From Anarhynchus alexandrinus (taxonomy: Eukaryota; Chordata; Aves; Charadriiformes; Charadriidae), in NCBI GenBank assembly GCA_008711295.1, contig VUYV01000015.1, positions 427,670 to 491,669 on the forward strand: a stretch of DNA of 64,000 bases, given 5' to 3'. The translations under genes were made by a program, and so were the position numbers. Under the pieces are notes generated by a model that saw only the letters and a program-made list of their open reading frames with translations, ran no database searches and was not told the DNA's origin. Every line of letters starts with the position of its first letter. The stretch's first letter is position 1. This document shows positions 46,629 to 59,918 of the stretch, in pieces.

Positions 46629-49225
46629 GTGCCTCACAGAAGCCCAGGTGCTCCTGATGAACTCCAGCCTGAAGCCGGGAACCCCAGGCAGGAGAGGGGC
46701 CCCACAGCATCCCCCATCCCACCCCGTGCTCCAGTCCTTGGGAGCCATCCGGCTCAGCTCCATCCCCGAGGCACGAAGGCGCCCGGGTCAGCCAAAAACG
46801 CTGCGGGGCGGCAGGGCCAAAATAAACATCTCACCGTACTGCAGCACAAGCGCTCCTCCAGCTACCAATTTGCTGTCACTCCTTTTGCAAAACAAAATCT
46901 CTTTTAGGCTGGAGAGGGGTTTTAGGTATCATTAAGGGCCACCTGGGCAGCCAAAAAAAGCCACCGCCAAAGGGTGGCCCATTAACCCTCGGTACCCCAC
47001 CAGCCGTGTCCCTGCGCGGCGGAGGATGGCAGTTGTCGACCCCCGCCAATGTGCGATGTGGGGATGCTGGTGCCAGACTCTGGCACCTGGTGGGATAACC
47101 ATGGCTTGTCTTCTCCGAGCTTGGAGGCAACCCTGCCTGCTTTGCTATGGGGAGACAGCCCAGGGGATGCGGTGGGGCGCAGGGCACGTGGCAGGGATGG
47201 AGGCTGGGGAAACATCTCGCTGCGGCGGCACCCGTGCCCCCCGCCTCGTGCCAGGCCACTCAGACGGCAGTCACCGAGCCGAAAGGAGAGGTGGAGAAAC
47301 GGGAAGAAGTGGGGAAAAACTGGGGCAGAAGCCCACCGCGGAGGCTGGGGGCTGCAGCGCAGGGCAAAGGGGATGGAGGCTGCACCCTGCCTGAGTTTTC
47401 TGTTTTTCTCCCTCTGGCTCGTTTTCTGCCAGGGGAGAAAAACACCCAACCAAGTTCTCCGGAAAGATTAAGTGCGATCGTATCCGTGCCGGGGTGGGGG
47501 GAAAGCAGGGCAACGCGGTGAGCGTGCTGACACATCTCCTTCCACGATGCTGGAGAGATGCCCCGGCCCCGCTCAGGGCCAACTCTGTTTACAGGCTCCT
47601 ATTGTCTCTTTTTTGCCTTTTGGTGTCCCGTGTCGTGTCCNCCCCCCCCAAGTGTTATAGTTCACAGTAAACAAAAGCAAGCAGCCTCTCACTCCAAACA
47701 TTTCAGCCATCCCAAACTTTCTCCGGAGGGGGGCTGCCCGTGGAATTTTCCTCGTCCAAAAGAATTTCGAAATGTTCCCGTTGCAGCCTGCTCTGACTGG
47801 AGGCCAAGGCAGCTCTGAAATCCTTCACAAAACGCTGGAGCTGCCCTCTGCACAGCCCTGGCTCCGCTCGCAGGCACCAAGGACCAGCAGCCGCCGTGCC
47901 CCAAAATCCCCCCATGCACAGGGAATCCCACCAGCCCGGCACAAGTGCCGGAGGGTCCCAGCCTGTACAACCCCACCAAGCCCAGCCCATCACCTGAAGG
48001 GAGCCAGTAGGTCCTCCTGCGGCCGGATCCTGCTTTTTGTATTTCAAGCTGCCGCCACGGTTATTATTGTGCTGAGATGATGATGCTAGTGTAAAAGGCT
48101 TGGGTACACCAGGGGTAGGGGTTTTGTGTGCATCCCAAAGCACCTGGTATTTCTCTTTGCAGGCATCCCTGCTCCACCAGCCAAAGGGTTGGAGGGTGAA
48201 GCATCCGCCGGAGCTCCTCCTCGGAGCAGTCGGTGGCACCCTGGGCACCGGGAGGGCAGTCCGCAGCAGTGATGCCTGCTCGCTGCTTGGGCAGACTGCG
48301 CGGGAGGGGATGGTGTGCTGCATCCATCCCTGGGGACGGAGTGGGGGGCACAGTGCTGTCCCCTGCACATCCCTGGGAGAGGGCACGTGGAGGGGAGGAG
48401 GAAATGTCCTCCAGGATAAGCCATGGCGATGGGTGCCACCCAAAGGTGCTGCTTGTTCCTCCCCGGCCCACAGCACACGGTCAGGGTGTGCAGCCCAGTC
48501 CCAGAAGAGGTGGGGCTCCAACGTGGGCAAGCAGAGACCCCCCAAGAGCTCCCTTGGCTCCAGCTAGGCACAGATGTGATGTGGAACCCACCAGACCCCA
48601 GTCTGGGGGTTCCAGGACTGCTCAGCCCCCTGGCAACAGGGGCTGCAGGGTGGCCCCCGAAACAACCAGAGGGACAAAAGCCCCACACGAAAGCCAGCAG
48701 TCGCGGGAAGAAGCACCCGAAGCTCAGCCCAGCGCGGATTTGGCTGTCAATGCAAGCCATTGTGCTGGCCTGGCACGTTGATGTCCCCTGCTCGCTTTCC
48801 AGAACAGTCCCCAGATGGGTGTCACTGGGTAGGTGGTCCCACAGCCTGACACACACCCAGACACACCGGGGAGCCCCCACGTCCTCCCTCTCCGAGCACA
48901 CACAGATTTGGGGGCTGCAACCCCTTGATACACCCCAGGAGGGCAAAACCTTGCTGATACCCACTGCATCCCTCCCCCTCGCTGCATCCCGACCCAGTGG
49001 GCGCACAGCCCCGTGCCACCACAGCAGCACTGGCGGGGTGGGGGGAGATACCTCAGCTCCACGCCGGATGGGGGTCTTGCCGTGGGATGGGGCTCCGCCG
49101 GGTGCCCCCACTGCCTCTGCACCATCTCCCCGCGCCGCCTCGCTGGCCTCTCCTCCTCCGTGGAGGTTGCTCGGTGGCTTGGCGTGGGAGCGGTCCTACC
49201 CCCCCCCTAGCCCCCAGCAGCCCCC
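46629..49225. other. GC-rich DNA, no supported gene
   Basis: One ambiguous base at 47641 before a C run. A - strand frame ending at 47703 has unusually protein-like composition and is described as a finding. Other long frames here (for example 341 codons on - at 48.1-49.1 kb) look like chance. Confidence 0.45.
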
Positions 49226-49230
49226 TCCCC

Positions 49231-49238
49231 TATATAAA
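49231..49238 (+). promoter_or_regulatory. Orphan TATA box (TATATAAA)
   Basis: A consensus TATA box followed by AGGGGCC in a C-rich, CpG-bearing context. A start site would be expected near 49260. An ATG at 49286 opens a frame of only 17 codons, and a donor-like ccaggtgtgt follows at about 49312. No downstream exon could be matched, so this is only a candidate promoter. Confidence 0.3.
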
Positions 49239-49744
49239 GGGGCCAGGCAGCGGCTGTGCGGGGAGCAGAGCCCCCGACACAGCAGATGGGGTCTGTAAGG
49301 CGAGGCTCCCCCAGGTGTGTTTGCCTTGGCCGGGGCTCAAGCCCGTCTAATTAGAGCTATAGAAAACTTATATTAAAAAAAAAAAGAAAACGAGGGGGGA
49401 AAAATAATCCTCTCCCCCGCGCTGGGGCCCAGGGTTTGGCCGGGGTTTCTCGTCAGGCCAAGCGCAGGCGATACAGGCTCTGCTGGCAGCAGCCCAGGGA
49501 GGGAGGGGTGTTTGTGGATATTAAAACGCCGTCGTAAAGGAGAATAAAAGGGCAGCCTTGTTTCGGAACGAGTCTCTGAGGCTTTCCCCTCTCCCGGCAT
49601 GCTCGGCACCTGGCCGGCAGCACCAGCAGCTCCCCCTTCCCGCAGCCACCCCCGGCTCGCCCAAGGACTGGGGTGCTGCCAGACAGACCCCAACTCTCAT
49701 GGGGTGATGCCCAGCACCTCCGGGTGGAAGCAGATTTGGGAAAC

Positions 49745-49763
49745 ACCACCCCCCCCCCCCCCC
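49745..49763 (+). repeat. Poly(C) tract
   Basis: A nearly pure run of C with i-motif potential (G-quadruplex on the - strand). Its length in the assembly is doubtful, as for all such runs here. Confidence 0.9.
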
Positions 49764-51382
49764 CAGCCCTCCCCGGCTCTGCAGCCCCCTGCACCGGGTT
49801 AAAATTACAGCTGGCGCTTCTGGGAAACCCACCCCTGCACATCCCGTCCTCCACAACCCCGCGGATCTCTGCCTTTCCCAGGCAAGGCTGCCTAAGCCCC
49901 AGTTGCTTGGTGGCAGCCACACGGCAGCACCGCTGGTATTTCACCGCCCGGCCTGTTCCTGCCCCCCCAAAAGAGAACCAGACCGTGTTTCGGGCCAGAG
50001 TTTAAAATTAGCCCCTGGCATCCGACATCCCTGGTGCTCAAGCAGAGCGAGGGGCTGCGGTGGGGTCCCAGATGGCTTCCTGGCACCTTTGGGTCTCCCC
50101 CCATCCCCAGGGACCTGCAAAACTCTGCAGAAGACCTCTCCTTGGGACACCTCCCTAAATCCATCCCCAAAGCTGGATGCTGCCTCCTGCAAGCATCTCC
50201 TCTGCCTCCCTCCTGCCATGCCAAGCTCCGAAAGGTCACGCCAGGAGGTTGGGGACCAGCCGCAGGTGTCACCCCAGCAAAGGTGGCCCCGTCCTGGCCC
50301 CACCTGCTCGGCCAGAGATGCCCATCGCACATCTGGCTTCACCGCTGCCATCTGCCCCCTCCCCAGGGCAGTGAGGAGGGGGACGGCGGGCTGTGAGCCC
50401 TGAAGCCCCCCCCCCCATCCCTCCCTCCATCCCTCTGTTTTTTTTTTTCCCTGGCAGCTTCCCAAAAGCACAAGCTCAATGAGTGCCCCCCACCCCGTCC
50501 CCCCGCGTGTGGGGACCCCTGGCACACGCCATCTCCAGCCACAGCCCAAATGACTAACGCCCCAGCAAGCGAGCCGGGTGCCGCCGGGGCGAGCAGGGCC
50601 CGTCCCTTGGCTGTGCTCCCTCCCCGCGGCGGTGAAATCACGTCTGGAGAAAGCATGGGTCGTCCCCCCGCTGCTTCCCAGCGAGGATGCTCACTCCCTG
50701 CCCCGCTGGCTCGGCCACCCCCGGCTCTGCAAACCCCGCATCCCAACAGAGGGATGCTCCAGGCACCCACATCCCATCTCCTCCTCCTCCTCCTCACGCC
50801 AGACCCTGCGGCAGCCTCCCAGCCGCGGAAACGGCTGCGGGATGCGGAAACGTGGCAGCAAGCCCCAGGCGCTCGTAAAAACGCTGCCGGGGAGCGGGCA
50901 GGAACCTCTAACCTCCCTTTAACCTCTCTCATAGCAGCGCAGCCCTGCCAGAGCCTGGGGGATGATTGGGGATGGAGGGGGGGACCCCTGACAACCCCCC
51001 CCTTCCTCCACAGCAGAGCAAACCGGCTCATGGAAGGAGCTGGTGGCTCTGGCAGGCTGGAAACACGTCGGGACAGCACCGGAGGGGACGGTGAGGGACA
51101 GGCCACCGCCGCTTGGCTCCGACCTGGCAGGCGGCACGTGCCGGCTGCGACGGGGGTGACTAATGCGGCTCTTTAAACGCTTCCACCGGCACGGGAGCGT
51201 GGCTCTGGGTTAGGGTTTAATTATCTGCCTTCCTCCGCAGCCCACCCTCTCCTCTTGCCGAACCGCCGCGGGGACCTCGGGGACGGCGTCCGTCCCCCGC
51301 CCCGGCCGGGGCTGCTGGCACCGAGCAAGCGGGGCCGCGGCAGGGAGCTGGCCGGGAGCACGCCGAGGCTGCAGCTGGGGGC

Positions 51383-51390
51383 TATAAAAA
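51383..51390 (+). promoter_or_regulatory. Orphan TATA box at CpG-rich island
   Basis: TATAAAAA stands at the 3' edge of a dense CpG stretch (about 51241-51375). A start near 51412 would lead to an ATG at 51450 (MSRALASAAGLAPSSQP) followed by a donor-like cccggtgaggcc at about 51500. This looks like a first exon, but no later exon was recognised. Confidence 0.35.
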
Positions 51391-52349
51391 GCACGGCTGC
51401 AGTACGCGGCGAGGCACTGAGAGGGGAATAAAATAAAATCAGGTGGTGGATGAGTCGGGCGCTCGCTTCTGCAGCAGGGCTGGCCCCGTCATCCCAGCCC
51501 GGTGAGGCCAGGGCAGAGTGGAGAGCGGAGATTTGGCAAAGGATGGAGGACGCGGGGCTGGGTCAGCAGGCGGCGGAGGGGGTCAAGGCTACGGGAACGA
51601 TCGCTGGCTCCGGCACGTGGGCTTCTGCCCGGGATGGAGGCACGGCAGCCACCCCTCGGCCAGCTCAGAGACGCCGGATCCGGGCACCCAGCCGCCTGGC
51701 AGCTTGCACCGGAGGATTAACTGTGCCCTGATTTACGGCCAGAGGTGCCTTTGCTGGGAGGAGGCTGGCACACCGACAGCGAGAGCAGGCACCCCACCAT
51801 AGCCCAGCACCCCAGCCCCGGCGGGGACTTCACCCCGCGGGGACAGTGGCGGCACAAACTGGGGACAGACCGGGCTCTCCTTGGGCTGGCGGGAGCTCCC
51901 CGCTCAGGGACACGCCGTGTTTGCACAAGCCTGAGCGGGGGAAGGTCAGATTAATTTTAAACTTGAATAAACAAGTGGAGAAGGCAATGCCAGAGCTCGC
52001 CTTTCCCAGCGGGGATGCCCAGCAGCAGGGCACAGCACCCGCGGCACGGCCGTGCCCAGCATGGGTACCAGCGGGGCTCAGCCCCGGGGGCTCACATCGC
52101 CCTAGGAGAGCTGGGACAGACCCAAATCCCAAATCCCACGCCTGGGGGCCTCCCTCTTCCACAAGGAGCTCCCGTCTGAGTCAGTGCTGGCAGCGGGGAG
52201 AGCGGCTCCCACTCGCTTTTGCAAAATCCCTCCAGCCTTCATGGGGAAGCACCAGCCCCCGGGACCCCCATCCCACCGGGGACAGCATCAGGGCTCGCCT
52301 GTCCCCCGTCCACGGCACACAGCACAGTCTTGGAAAACAACCAGCAGGG

Positions 52350-52612
52350 AAAAAAAAAATATAATAAAATTGTTTGTGGGTCAAGAGGAAAATGGAAAAA
52401 AAGAGAAAAAAAAAGTTTGTGTTTTTCGTGCCAAAAGGAAAATGAAAACCAAAACATTTTGTTCTAAATGATAGGCCTTGTTTAGTTTTCAGTGGTTTTA
52501 CTTTTTTAAAATGGTTTGAGTTAAATCGAGCTAAATTTGGCTTCCAAACATTACCTTGGGGTGGGGAATAAAATAAAATTAAAAAAAAAAAATAAATCAA
52601 AACATCTCATTT
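52350..52612. other. AT-rich, A-run-rich island
   Basis: Several A runs of 9-11 bases, interrupted T and A tracts, and almost no CpG, in sharp contrast to the flanks. It may be low-complexity or retroposon-derived DNA, or a conserved element; no open frame of interest is seen. Confidence 0.5.
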
Positions 52613-55600
52613 GGAAAATGTCAGAGCGAAACGCCATGGCTTTTCCGGCCCTGGGAGAGCCGCAGCCGGGCGCCTAACCCAGCCCCAGCTCACAACTTGC
52701 AGCGGCCTCTCCGAAGCAGCTATTTTTTTGAGAAAATAAAGCAGTTTCTGTGCCGACTGATGGCCAGGAGGGCTTCTGCCCTGGTGCCTGGCTCCCACCG
52801 GGGATGTCCCCTCTGCCCGTGCCGGTCCCCAGGACCTGCCGGGGCACAGAGAGACCCCACTGCAGCCGGCAGCCGTGCGTGTGAGCCGAATCTGAGCCGA
52901 GCCGCTCTCCAAAACTCCTCTTTAAATGTCTTTTCTATTAGGTCAGCATTCCTGCGTCGCCCGGGGAAGGTGGTTACGGCCGGCAGCCCAGCACACAGGC
53001 TCCTCGGTGCCGGCTGCTGGCTCTCCATCAGCAAGCAGCCTGCCCACGCTATTAAATTACTGAGAAAAATGGATCATTTCACCAAAAATTAGGTGCAGGA
53101 ACCTCTCGCGCAGTGGCAAGGCGAGCTGGTAATTGGAAATTCATAGAGCTGGCCACAAATGCTGCCTCCGGCTCCGCTCCACCCTCCTCTGGTTGCGGTG
53201 AGGGATGGTGGAGAAGGCGTTCACTGCCATCCCTGAAACGCTGCTGCTGATGGGAGACGCGGCGGCCACGTCGCTGGCAGCACTGCTGAGGTCCCCTGTG
53301 TGCCCCAGAAGGGTCAAATGCTGCTGCAGGGTCCCTCTGCCCTTGGTAGATGGGGAAAATAAGTGGAAAAAAAAGCTCTCAGGGACCTTTCCAGGCACTG
53401 GAGGATAAAAATCCTCTGTGCACAGCCAGACCTGCTCGCTGTTAACCACCCTGCTGGGGGACACGGCTCATGGGGACATCGTCTGGGGGTGCAGCAGGAC
53501 ACGCTGCCTCAGCACCCATCTTGCTCTTCCAGCTGCACCCTGGGGGTGAGGACCAAGATGACCTTCCCCACGGACCTTGCCTCGCTTTTACATCCTTCAC
53601 CCATCCCAGGCACAGCACGAGCACCACTGCTGCTCCATCTGAGCCTGGGCATCTCACCATCCTCCTCCTGGACCACTATGAGTCCAAACCTCAGTGCCTC
53701 ATCAGCCAAGCGGAGCCCTCCAAGGCATCTCTGGAGCAAAGCACCCAGCTCTTGGAGCTGCCCCGGTGTGTATCTGCAGCCTCTGGTTGGGAAGGAGGGA
53801 TGGGGATGTGCATCAGACCAAGGGCTGTATCAACAGGATGCTCCAAGAGATGGGACCCTCCAGAGCTCGCACTGGCTGCTCCCTGCATGGTCGCAGGCAT
53901 CCTGCCCCTGGCGCTGCGGGGAGGGCGAACACAGCAGCGAAGGAGCCTGAGGCACCGAGCTGTTTTTTTGGGTGCCCACTGTGGGTGCAGTCCCAGCTGG
54001 AGAGGGGAAACAGAGCCAGGCAGGGGACTAGGGAGGGCAGGGAAAAGGGATGCTTCCCTGGGCACAGCCGTGCTCCAGCCATAAAGCTGCAAAACTCAAA
54101 GCCCGGATGGGGTGGAGCAGCCTCAGGGGAGCTACGGAACAGCCCCCCCCGGGAGCCTCGCAGGAGCTAAAAAAAATGAAAAGCAGCTGAAGCACCGAGG
54201 AACCCCCCGGGGTTGCGTGCTGGCCCTTGCAAGACAAGGATGGAGCAATAGCTGGTTGGGTCCACCAGCTCCTCCTCAGCCTTGAGGCCTCGGGCAAAAC
54301 TCATGGAAAGCAAAGGAAAGGCTCCTGCAGACCTCCCCAGGGGTTGGCCCTGGCCCTGCAAGAAAGTCTGGGGAGATGCCAGCTGGCTGGCCCAGGCACC
54401 CTGCGTGACAGCGGCTTTCGCAAAGCCAAGCCGGGCCACCGCGGCCCAGCCATCCCCGGGGACCTTTGCGGGGCTGTTGCAGCACAGCTGTCGGGAGCTC
54501 TGTCGCAACGCTGGCACGGCGCTGGGCTGGCCCACGATGGAGACCCTGCGTGACGGCACTTTTTGGTTTTTTCTAGCTACTTCTGCAGGAAGGCGAGGCC
54601 TGAATCGTGCCTTTGACTGTGCTATTGAATTCAAGAGGCACTGATGCCCATGCTGACCTTCATCAAAGAGGGGCTGGCGAGGTCCCTGGCTCCAGCTGCA
54701 GCTATCGGTCTGGCCAGGATGAAGCAGGCGGGGTTTTCGGTCCCAAAGGAAAGGGCTGGTGAAAGCACAGGAAGGCGAAGGAAACAGCTGGACGGGCATC
54801 AGCCCACGGGGACGTGCTCCGGGGATGCTGTGCCAGCCCCACTGCCTCCCATGTGCTCTTCTGAGGGGACATCCACACCCCTTAGGGCTGGCAGCAGGAT
54901 GGTAGGCGGCAGCCCTGAGCCCTGTTTGGGGCTCCCCAGGGTGCGATGGGACTCAGGGGCAGTCCCTTTCTGCTGAAGTCAGAAAAGCCTCCCCAAGCTG
55001 CCACAGAGATGATGGTCCCCCAAAGCTAGCAGCTTCTCCCATCCCCTCTTCCCCTCAGTGCATCTCCAGCGTTGGCTTTTCAACAAGGATCGGCGTCCCT
55101 TGTTTTCATTTTAAGAGGTGGGATAAACCAGAAAATGCCCAAATGACCTTCTTTCTACCATCAGGATTTCATTAGATGAAGGAGCCCTAAACTTTTCCAC
55201 CTCTCCCTATAAGGCAATCTCTGTGGGTCCGTAATCATTTTTATTAGGCTGTTTCTATTTCAGCTGTCTCTGTATTCAGAGGAGGGGACCAAAACTGAAC
55301 AGCCCCTGGGGAGCCCTGGGTTGATCTCCAAAATGCTTCCAACATCCTCCCCTCTCCTGGTGAAAGCACAGTCTTACCTGCGGTCCCTTGGCCATTGCCA
55401 CCTACATGGGCCAGCCCCACGTCCAACAACACCAGGTCTCACCCAAAGTCCCCCCAGACCATCCATTGTCTCCAAAAACATCTTCAGGAAATGTGTACGA
55501 GCAGGGCAGCAGTGCACGTCACCTTCTGCAAGCCAGACCCTTCCAAAATCCCTTGTGAGCTTTTTTAGCAAGGACCAATCCCCATTGGAGCAAGACCAGG

Positions 55601-58480
55601 CTCCGCTGGGCAGATGTGACCACAGCACATGGTCCTGCTAGGATGGAGGGGAGACAGGTCTTGACAATCACTTGGGTTTCTTGTCTCTCTTCTCTTGGAC
55701 CTCCCTCACCCCAAACAGCAGAGGAGGAGATGTTTGCCAGATTTTTTTCCCATGTCCCAGACTCATGCCACTGGAGAGAAGGATGAGTTGCACCTTCCAG
55801 CCCAGCCCTCTGCCTTTACCGGAGAGCCCGGCACACGCTCCAGGGGCTGCGGGTGCTGCAATCATCCAAAAGAGCCCGAAGCTCCCCCTGTCCCACCCCT
55901 GTGCCAGCGTGACTCAGAGACCTGAGAAGCAGCCAGACTCGAGAGATAATTCCTATTAACACACTGATCCCTGACACCGCAAACCTGCTTCTAATTTCCA
56001 GAGGAATTTTCCTTTTTCCATGGAAATGGTCCATGGGAATCTGGCTGTTGGAGGAGACGACTCAGCCACAACTGCAAGGCATCTGCAGCCTTCCCCACCT
56101 TCACAGCCTGGACGGGAGGAGAAAACCATCACTGGGAGGTGCAGAGAGATCTGCTGGTAGGAATTCAGGTCACAAGGTTACTACAACCCTGGACAGAGAG
56201 ATCTGGTGATTTTCACACATGCCATGCTGTTGTAACCACAGGAACACTTAGAAAAACCAAAAGCTCTCTAAACATCCCAGCGAGTCAGCCCAGACATCCC
56301 AGGGCTAATTCCTGATGCTGGCTTTGTATCAGCATCCCAAATGCCGGCAAGGCCCTGGCACATCGTCCATAGGAGAGAGCTCCCGTCCCATCCAAGCTCT
56401 GTCCTTGGCTACACCTTGGGCAAGGCCAGAGCCAACCTCTCCCATGCCTGAACAAGAAGAGGGAAAACAAGCTGGGAGAGGTGCTGAAATTTTCTGAAGG
56501 GAGAAAAGCAAAGCCACAAGCCGGCACGTGCCCCCTCCTGCGGGAAACATCTCACAAGGGGTTTTCCTCCAAAGCCAAACCCGCGGGAGAAGAGGAGGCA
56601 AGAATCCTTCAGCTTGTTTAACCTAATGAGGAAGCTATAAATACAGCCGGGTAAACACCGGAGAGGGAGAAGAGGTCTTGAACTAAAAGCACAATGTTGG
56701 CACGAACCCACGGGGGAATAAGCTCTCCAGGAACGCATTCGGCAGGAAACTGGAGGGAGGTTGAGCCCTGCATGAGCAGGAAGAGTCTGGAGTCGCCTTT
56801 GAACAAGAGCGGAGCAGAAAGACAGGGTTTGAACCCAGTGCTCTGCTAGTTCATGGCAGGTGAGGGTGCTGTGCACCATCACCATCCGAGGGGGTTTCCC
56901 CACTCAGGATGGTCCAGGCAAGCTGGGGGAGAAGGGCGGTGGAGGCAGGGTACCTGCGAGTCTAGGGGATGTGGGCATGGGCTGCCCGGGCGCCCACCCA
57001 GCATGACGGCTGCTGATAAACCCGGCAGCTGCAAAAGGGAACTGCCGCTGCCGCCACGATGAAGACAGCGGGGAGACTCGCCGCGCCGTGAGTCATTCAT
57101 TCATCCTTCACAAACAGGGCCCGCACTCGGCCAAGCATCCTCCTCCCCCCTCCCCGCCGCTGGGACAGCTCTCTGGGATGGGGAAAAAGTGGCTTATCAG
57201 ATATAATCAAGTCAAGTTTTCCCCTCCCTGTGAGGTTCCCAAAAAACTGAAGTTCATGGAGCAGGAGGCAGGGCAAAACTGGAGCTGCTCTTCTCTCAGC
57301 TTCCTGCAGGCAGCCTCTGCCTTCAGCTGCAACCCCCCATGAACCCCTCCCCACCACCCTACTGCACCCCCACATCCCCTGTTCACCCACCACCGGTGAC
57401 ATCCAGCCCTGCGCACAACCCCACTGTCCCCGCTCAGCCCCTCTCCCCCGACTCCAGTCCCACTTTGGCTGCCAAGCTCAGCTCACAGCTCTCCAGAGAG
57501 GAGACACAGCCCCTTTCACTCCCCCAAAAAAGGGCCAGGTTGGTGGAGCAGAGGGTGTACGAGTGCTGGGGGGACATTGTGGCCATGCCCTGTCCCCATC
57601 CCTGCCCCAGGAGGGACCTCCACCAGCTCACGGCTCCCCGTGAGCTCTCCCTCTACCTCATGCCAGGCTGGGATGCCGTGGGCTCCGTGCAGCCCCGTGC
57701 GTAACCACTCTGTGACCTGCTCTCCTATAAAGAGAGGCAGAGAGCAAACACCCCACCTCCTCCTGCAAACGCGGCCAGACGTGGCTGTAGCCTGCATGGA
57801 GCGGTCACCTCCCGGCACCCGAGGCACTCAGCCAGCCCTGGGAGACTCAACACCGGCTACGCCACCAACGCCAGTCGGTCCAACACCGGTTTGGGCACAG
57901 CAACACGTCTGCGAGTTGCTGCAGCTCTGGGTTTCTCCCCATGGAGACCAGGCACAATGAAAATGAGATTTCCCAAGGCACCCCCAGGCCCCGTCACAGT
58001 GGGGTCTCGGTTTGCTGACAGCGATGCCCGAGCCAAGCTCAGCCCCGTGGCCCCCTCTGACACCCTTCACCAGCCCAGAGCCAGAGCTCGGGGGGGGGGA
58101 CCCAGGGGGTGACAGCCAGCCTGCGAGGGTGGCAGCGGGCACAGCCCAGGGCTGGGCACCCTCAGGGGCTGGCAGGGGATGGAGAAGTCGTGATTGAGAC
58201 AGCATCCCGGGGCAAGGAGGGACAAGGCAGGCAGAGAGCCCTGCCAGTGCCCGCGCATGGGAAAGCGCCTCTTTCCGCGCCTCTCATAATTGGGAGCAGC
58301 TTTTCCCTCCCCGGACCCCCCAGGAGAAGAGGGGGCCCTGCCAAGGAGGCTCTTTGCCTGCTGCTGTTCCAGCCTTTCTCCAGAAAACTCCCCCCGAAGA
58401 TAGGGGGAGAGGGACTAAAAATTCGGGGCGGGGGGGGGGAGGCTGTCTGTGGAGGCTGAAGCAGGGTCTCAAAGATCCCA
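52613..58480. other. GC-rich DNA, no supported gene
   Basis: No recognisable exon series. A TATA-like TATAAATA at 56636-56643 and TATAAAGA near 57726 are isolated matches without a supported transcript. Confidence 0.45.
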
Positions 58481-58490
58481 CCTCGGGAAC

Positions 58491-58517
58491 TCCATCCATC
58501 CATCCATCCATCCATCT
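58491..58517 (+). repeat. (CCAT)n microsatellite
   Basis: About six CCAT units, 65 bp before the large N gap. Confidence 0.9.
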
Positions 58518-58581
58518 ATCCCCCGAGCATCTCCGGGCAAGGCGGAGGCGAGCCGGGCGGAGAAGGGGGAGCAGCACCGGG

Positions 58582-59261
58582 NNNNNNNNNNNNNNNNNNN
58601 NNNNNNNNNNNNNNNNNNNNNNNNNNNNNNNNNNNNNNNNNNNNNNNNNNNNNNNNNNNNNNNNNNNNNNNNNNNNNNNNNNNNNNNNNNNNNNNNNNNN
58701 NNNNNNNNNNNNNNNNNNNNNNNNNNNNNNNNNNNNNNNNNNNNNNNNNNNNNNNNNNNNNNNNNNNNNNNNNNNNNNNNNNNNNNNNNNNNNNNNNNNN
58801 NNNNNNNNNNNNNNNNNNNNNNNNNNNNNNNNNNNNNNNNNNNNNNNNNNNNNNNNNNNNNNNNNNNNNNNNNNNNNNNNNNNNNNNNNNNNNNNNNNNN
58901 NNNNNNNNNNNNNNNNNNNNNNNNNNNNNNNNNNNNNNNNNNNNNNNNNNNNNNNNNNNNNNNNNNNNNNNNNNNNNNNNNNNNNNNNNNNNNNNNNNNN
59001 NNNNNNNNNNNNNNNNNNNNNNNNNNNNNNNNNNNNNNNNNNNNNNNNNNNNNNNNNNNNNNNNNNNNNNNNNNNNNNNNNNNNNNNNNNNNNNNNNNNN
59101 NNNNNNNNNNNNNNNNNNNNNNNNNNNNNNNNNNNNNNNNNNNNNNNNNNNNNNNNNNNNNNNNNNNNNNNNNNNNNNNNNNNNNNNNNNNNNNNNNNNN
59201 NNNNNNNNNNNNNNNNNNNNNNNNNNNNNNNNNNNNNNNNNNNNNNNNNNNNNNNNNNNNN
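58582..59261. other. Assembly gap (680 N)
   Basis: The gap is bordered by a CpG-rich stretch (gcaaggcggaggcgagccgg) on the left and a run of about 15 C on the right. Open frames drawn across it are artefacts. A GC-rich exon or CpG-island promoter may be missing here. Confidence 0.98.
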
Positions 59262-59918
59262 CCCCCCCCCCCCCCCGGCATTCGTCGCTCCCAGCATCCC
59301 GGAGGAGTCGAGGGAGGCAGGTCCTGCCCGTGCCTCAGTTTCCCTCGTCCCTGGGAGGGGCGTTGTTCTGGGGTTTGTTTTTATAGCGGTTTATTTCATG
59401 GGGAACACTTAGGGTGAAATCTGGCCCCGGGGCTTGAGTCCCTGAGCTGAAGAAAAGCCTCGTTCCTCCTGGCAGCTTTTTGGTGCACGTTTGCGTGCCC
59501 CTTTTGCAGCACCCCTCCATCGCCCTGCCTGCTTTCCCTTGGAAATGGGTTTGTTTTGCAATTCCATCACAGTGAAAATTTTCGGGTGGAAAAAAACCCA
59601 ACATGCTGAAAAGCCTGCAACGGGAAACCAGCTGGTGAAGACCCATTGGGAACTTTTTCCTCCCCTGGCACCTGTGGTCAAGTGTGGTCTGGGGTCCCCC
59701 TGGGACACGCTGGAGACCCCGGGTGATGCTGTCGGGGCTGGCGCTGCTGGAGCCCTGGGACACACCCAGCATTTCCCTCTCCTCCGGGCACAGCGCCTGT
59801 GCGGAGATAAGGGCCACGTGCCCCGGGTGCGTGCAGCACCCGCGCAGCGCCACGCCGGCAATCCTGCGACAACACTCCGCTATGCAGCCTGGCGGGAGTC
59901 AACAGGGTCGCAGCCCCT

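Noticed and set aside
48086..49111. 341-codon - strand frame
   Set aside because: Composition (many C, W, H, P, S) and opposite overlapping frames indicate chance; no domain or splice context.
58284..59417. Frames of 270-352 codons across the N gap
   Set aside because: More than two thirds of each is unknown bases; they are artefacts of reading N as open.
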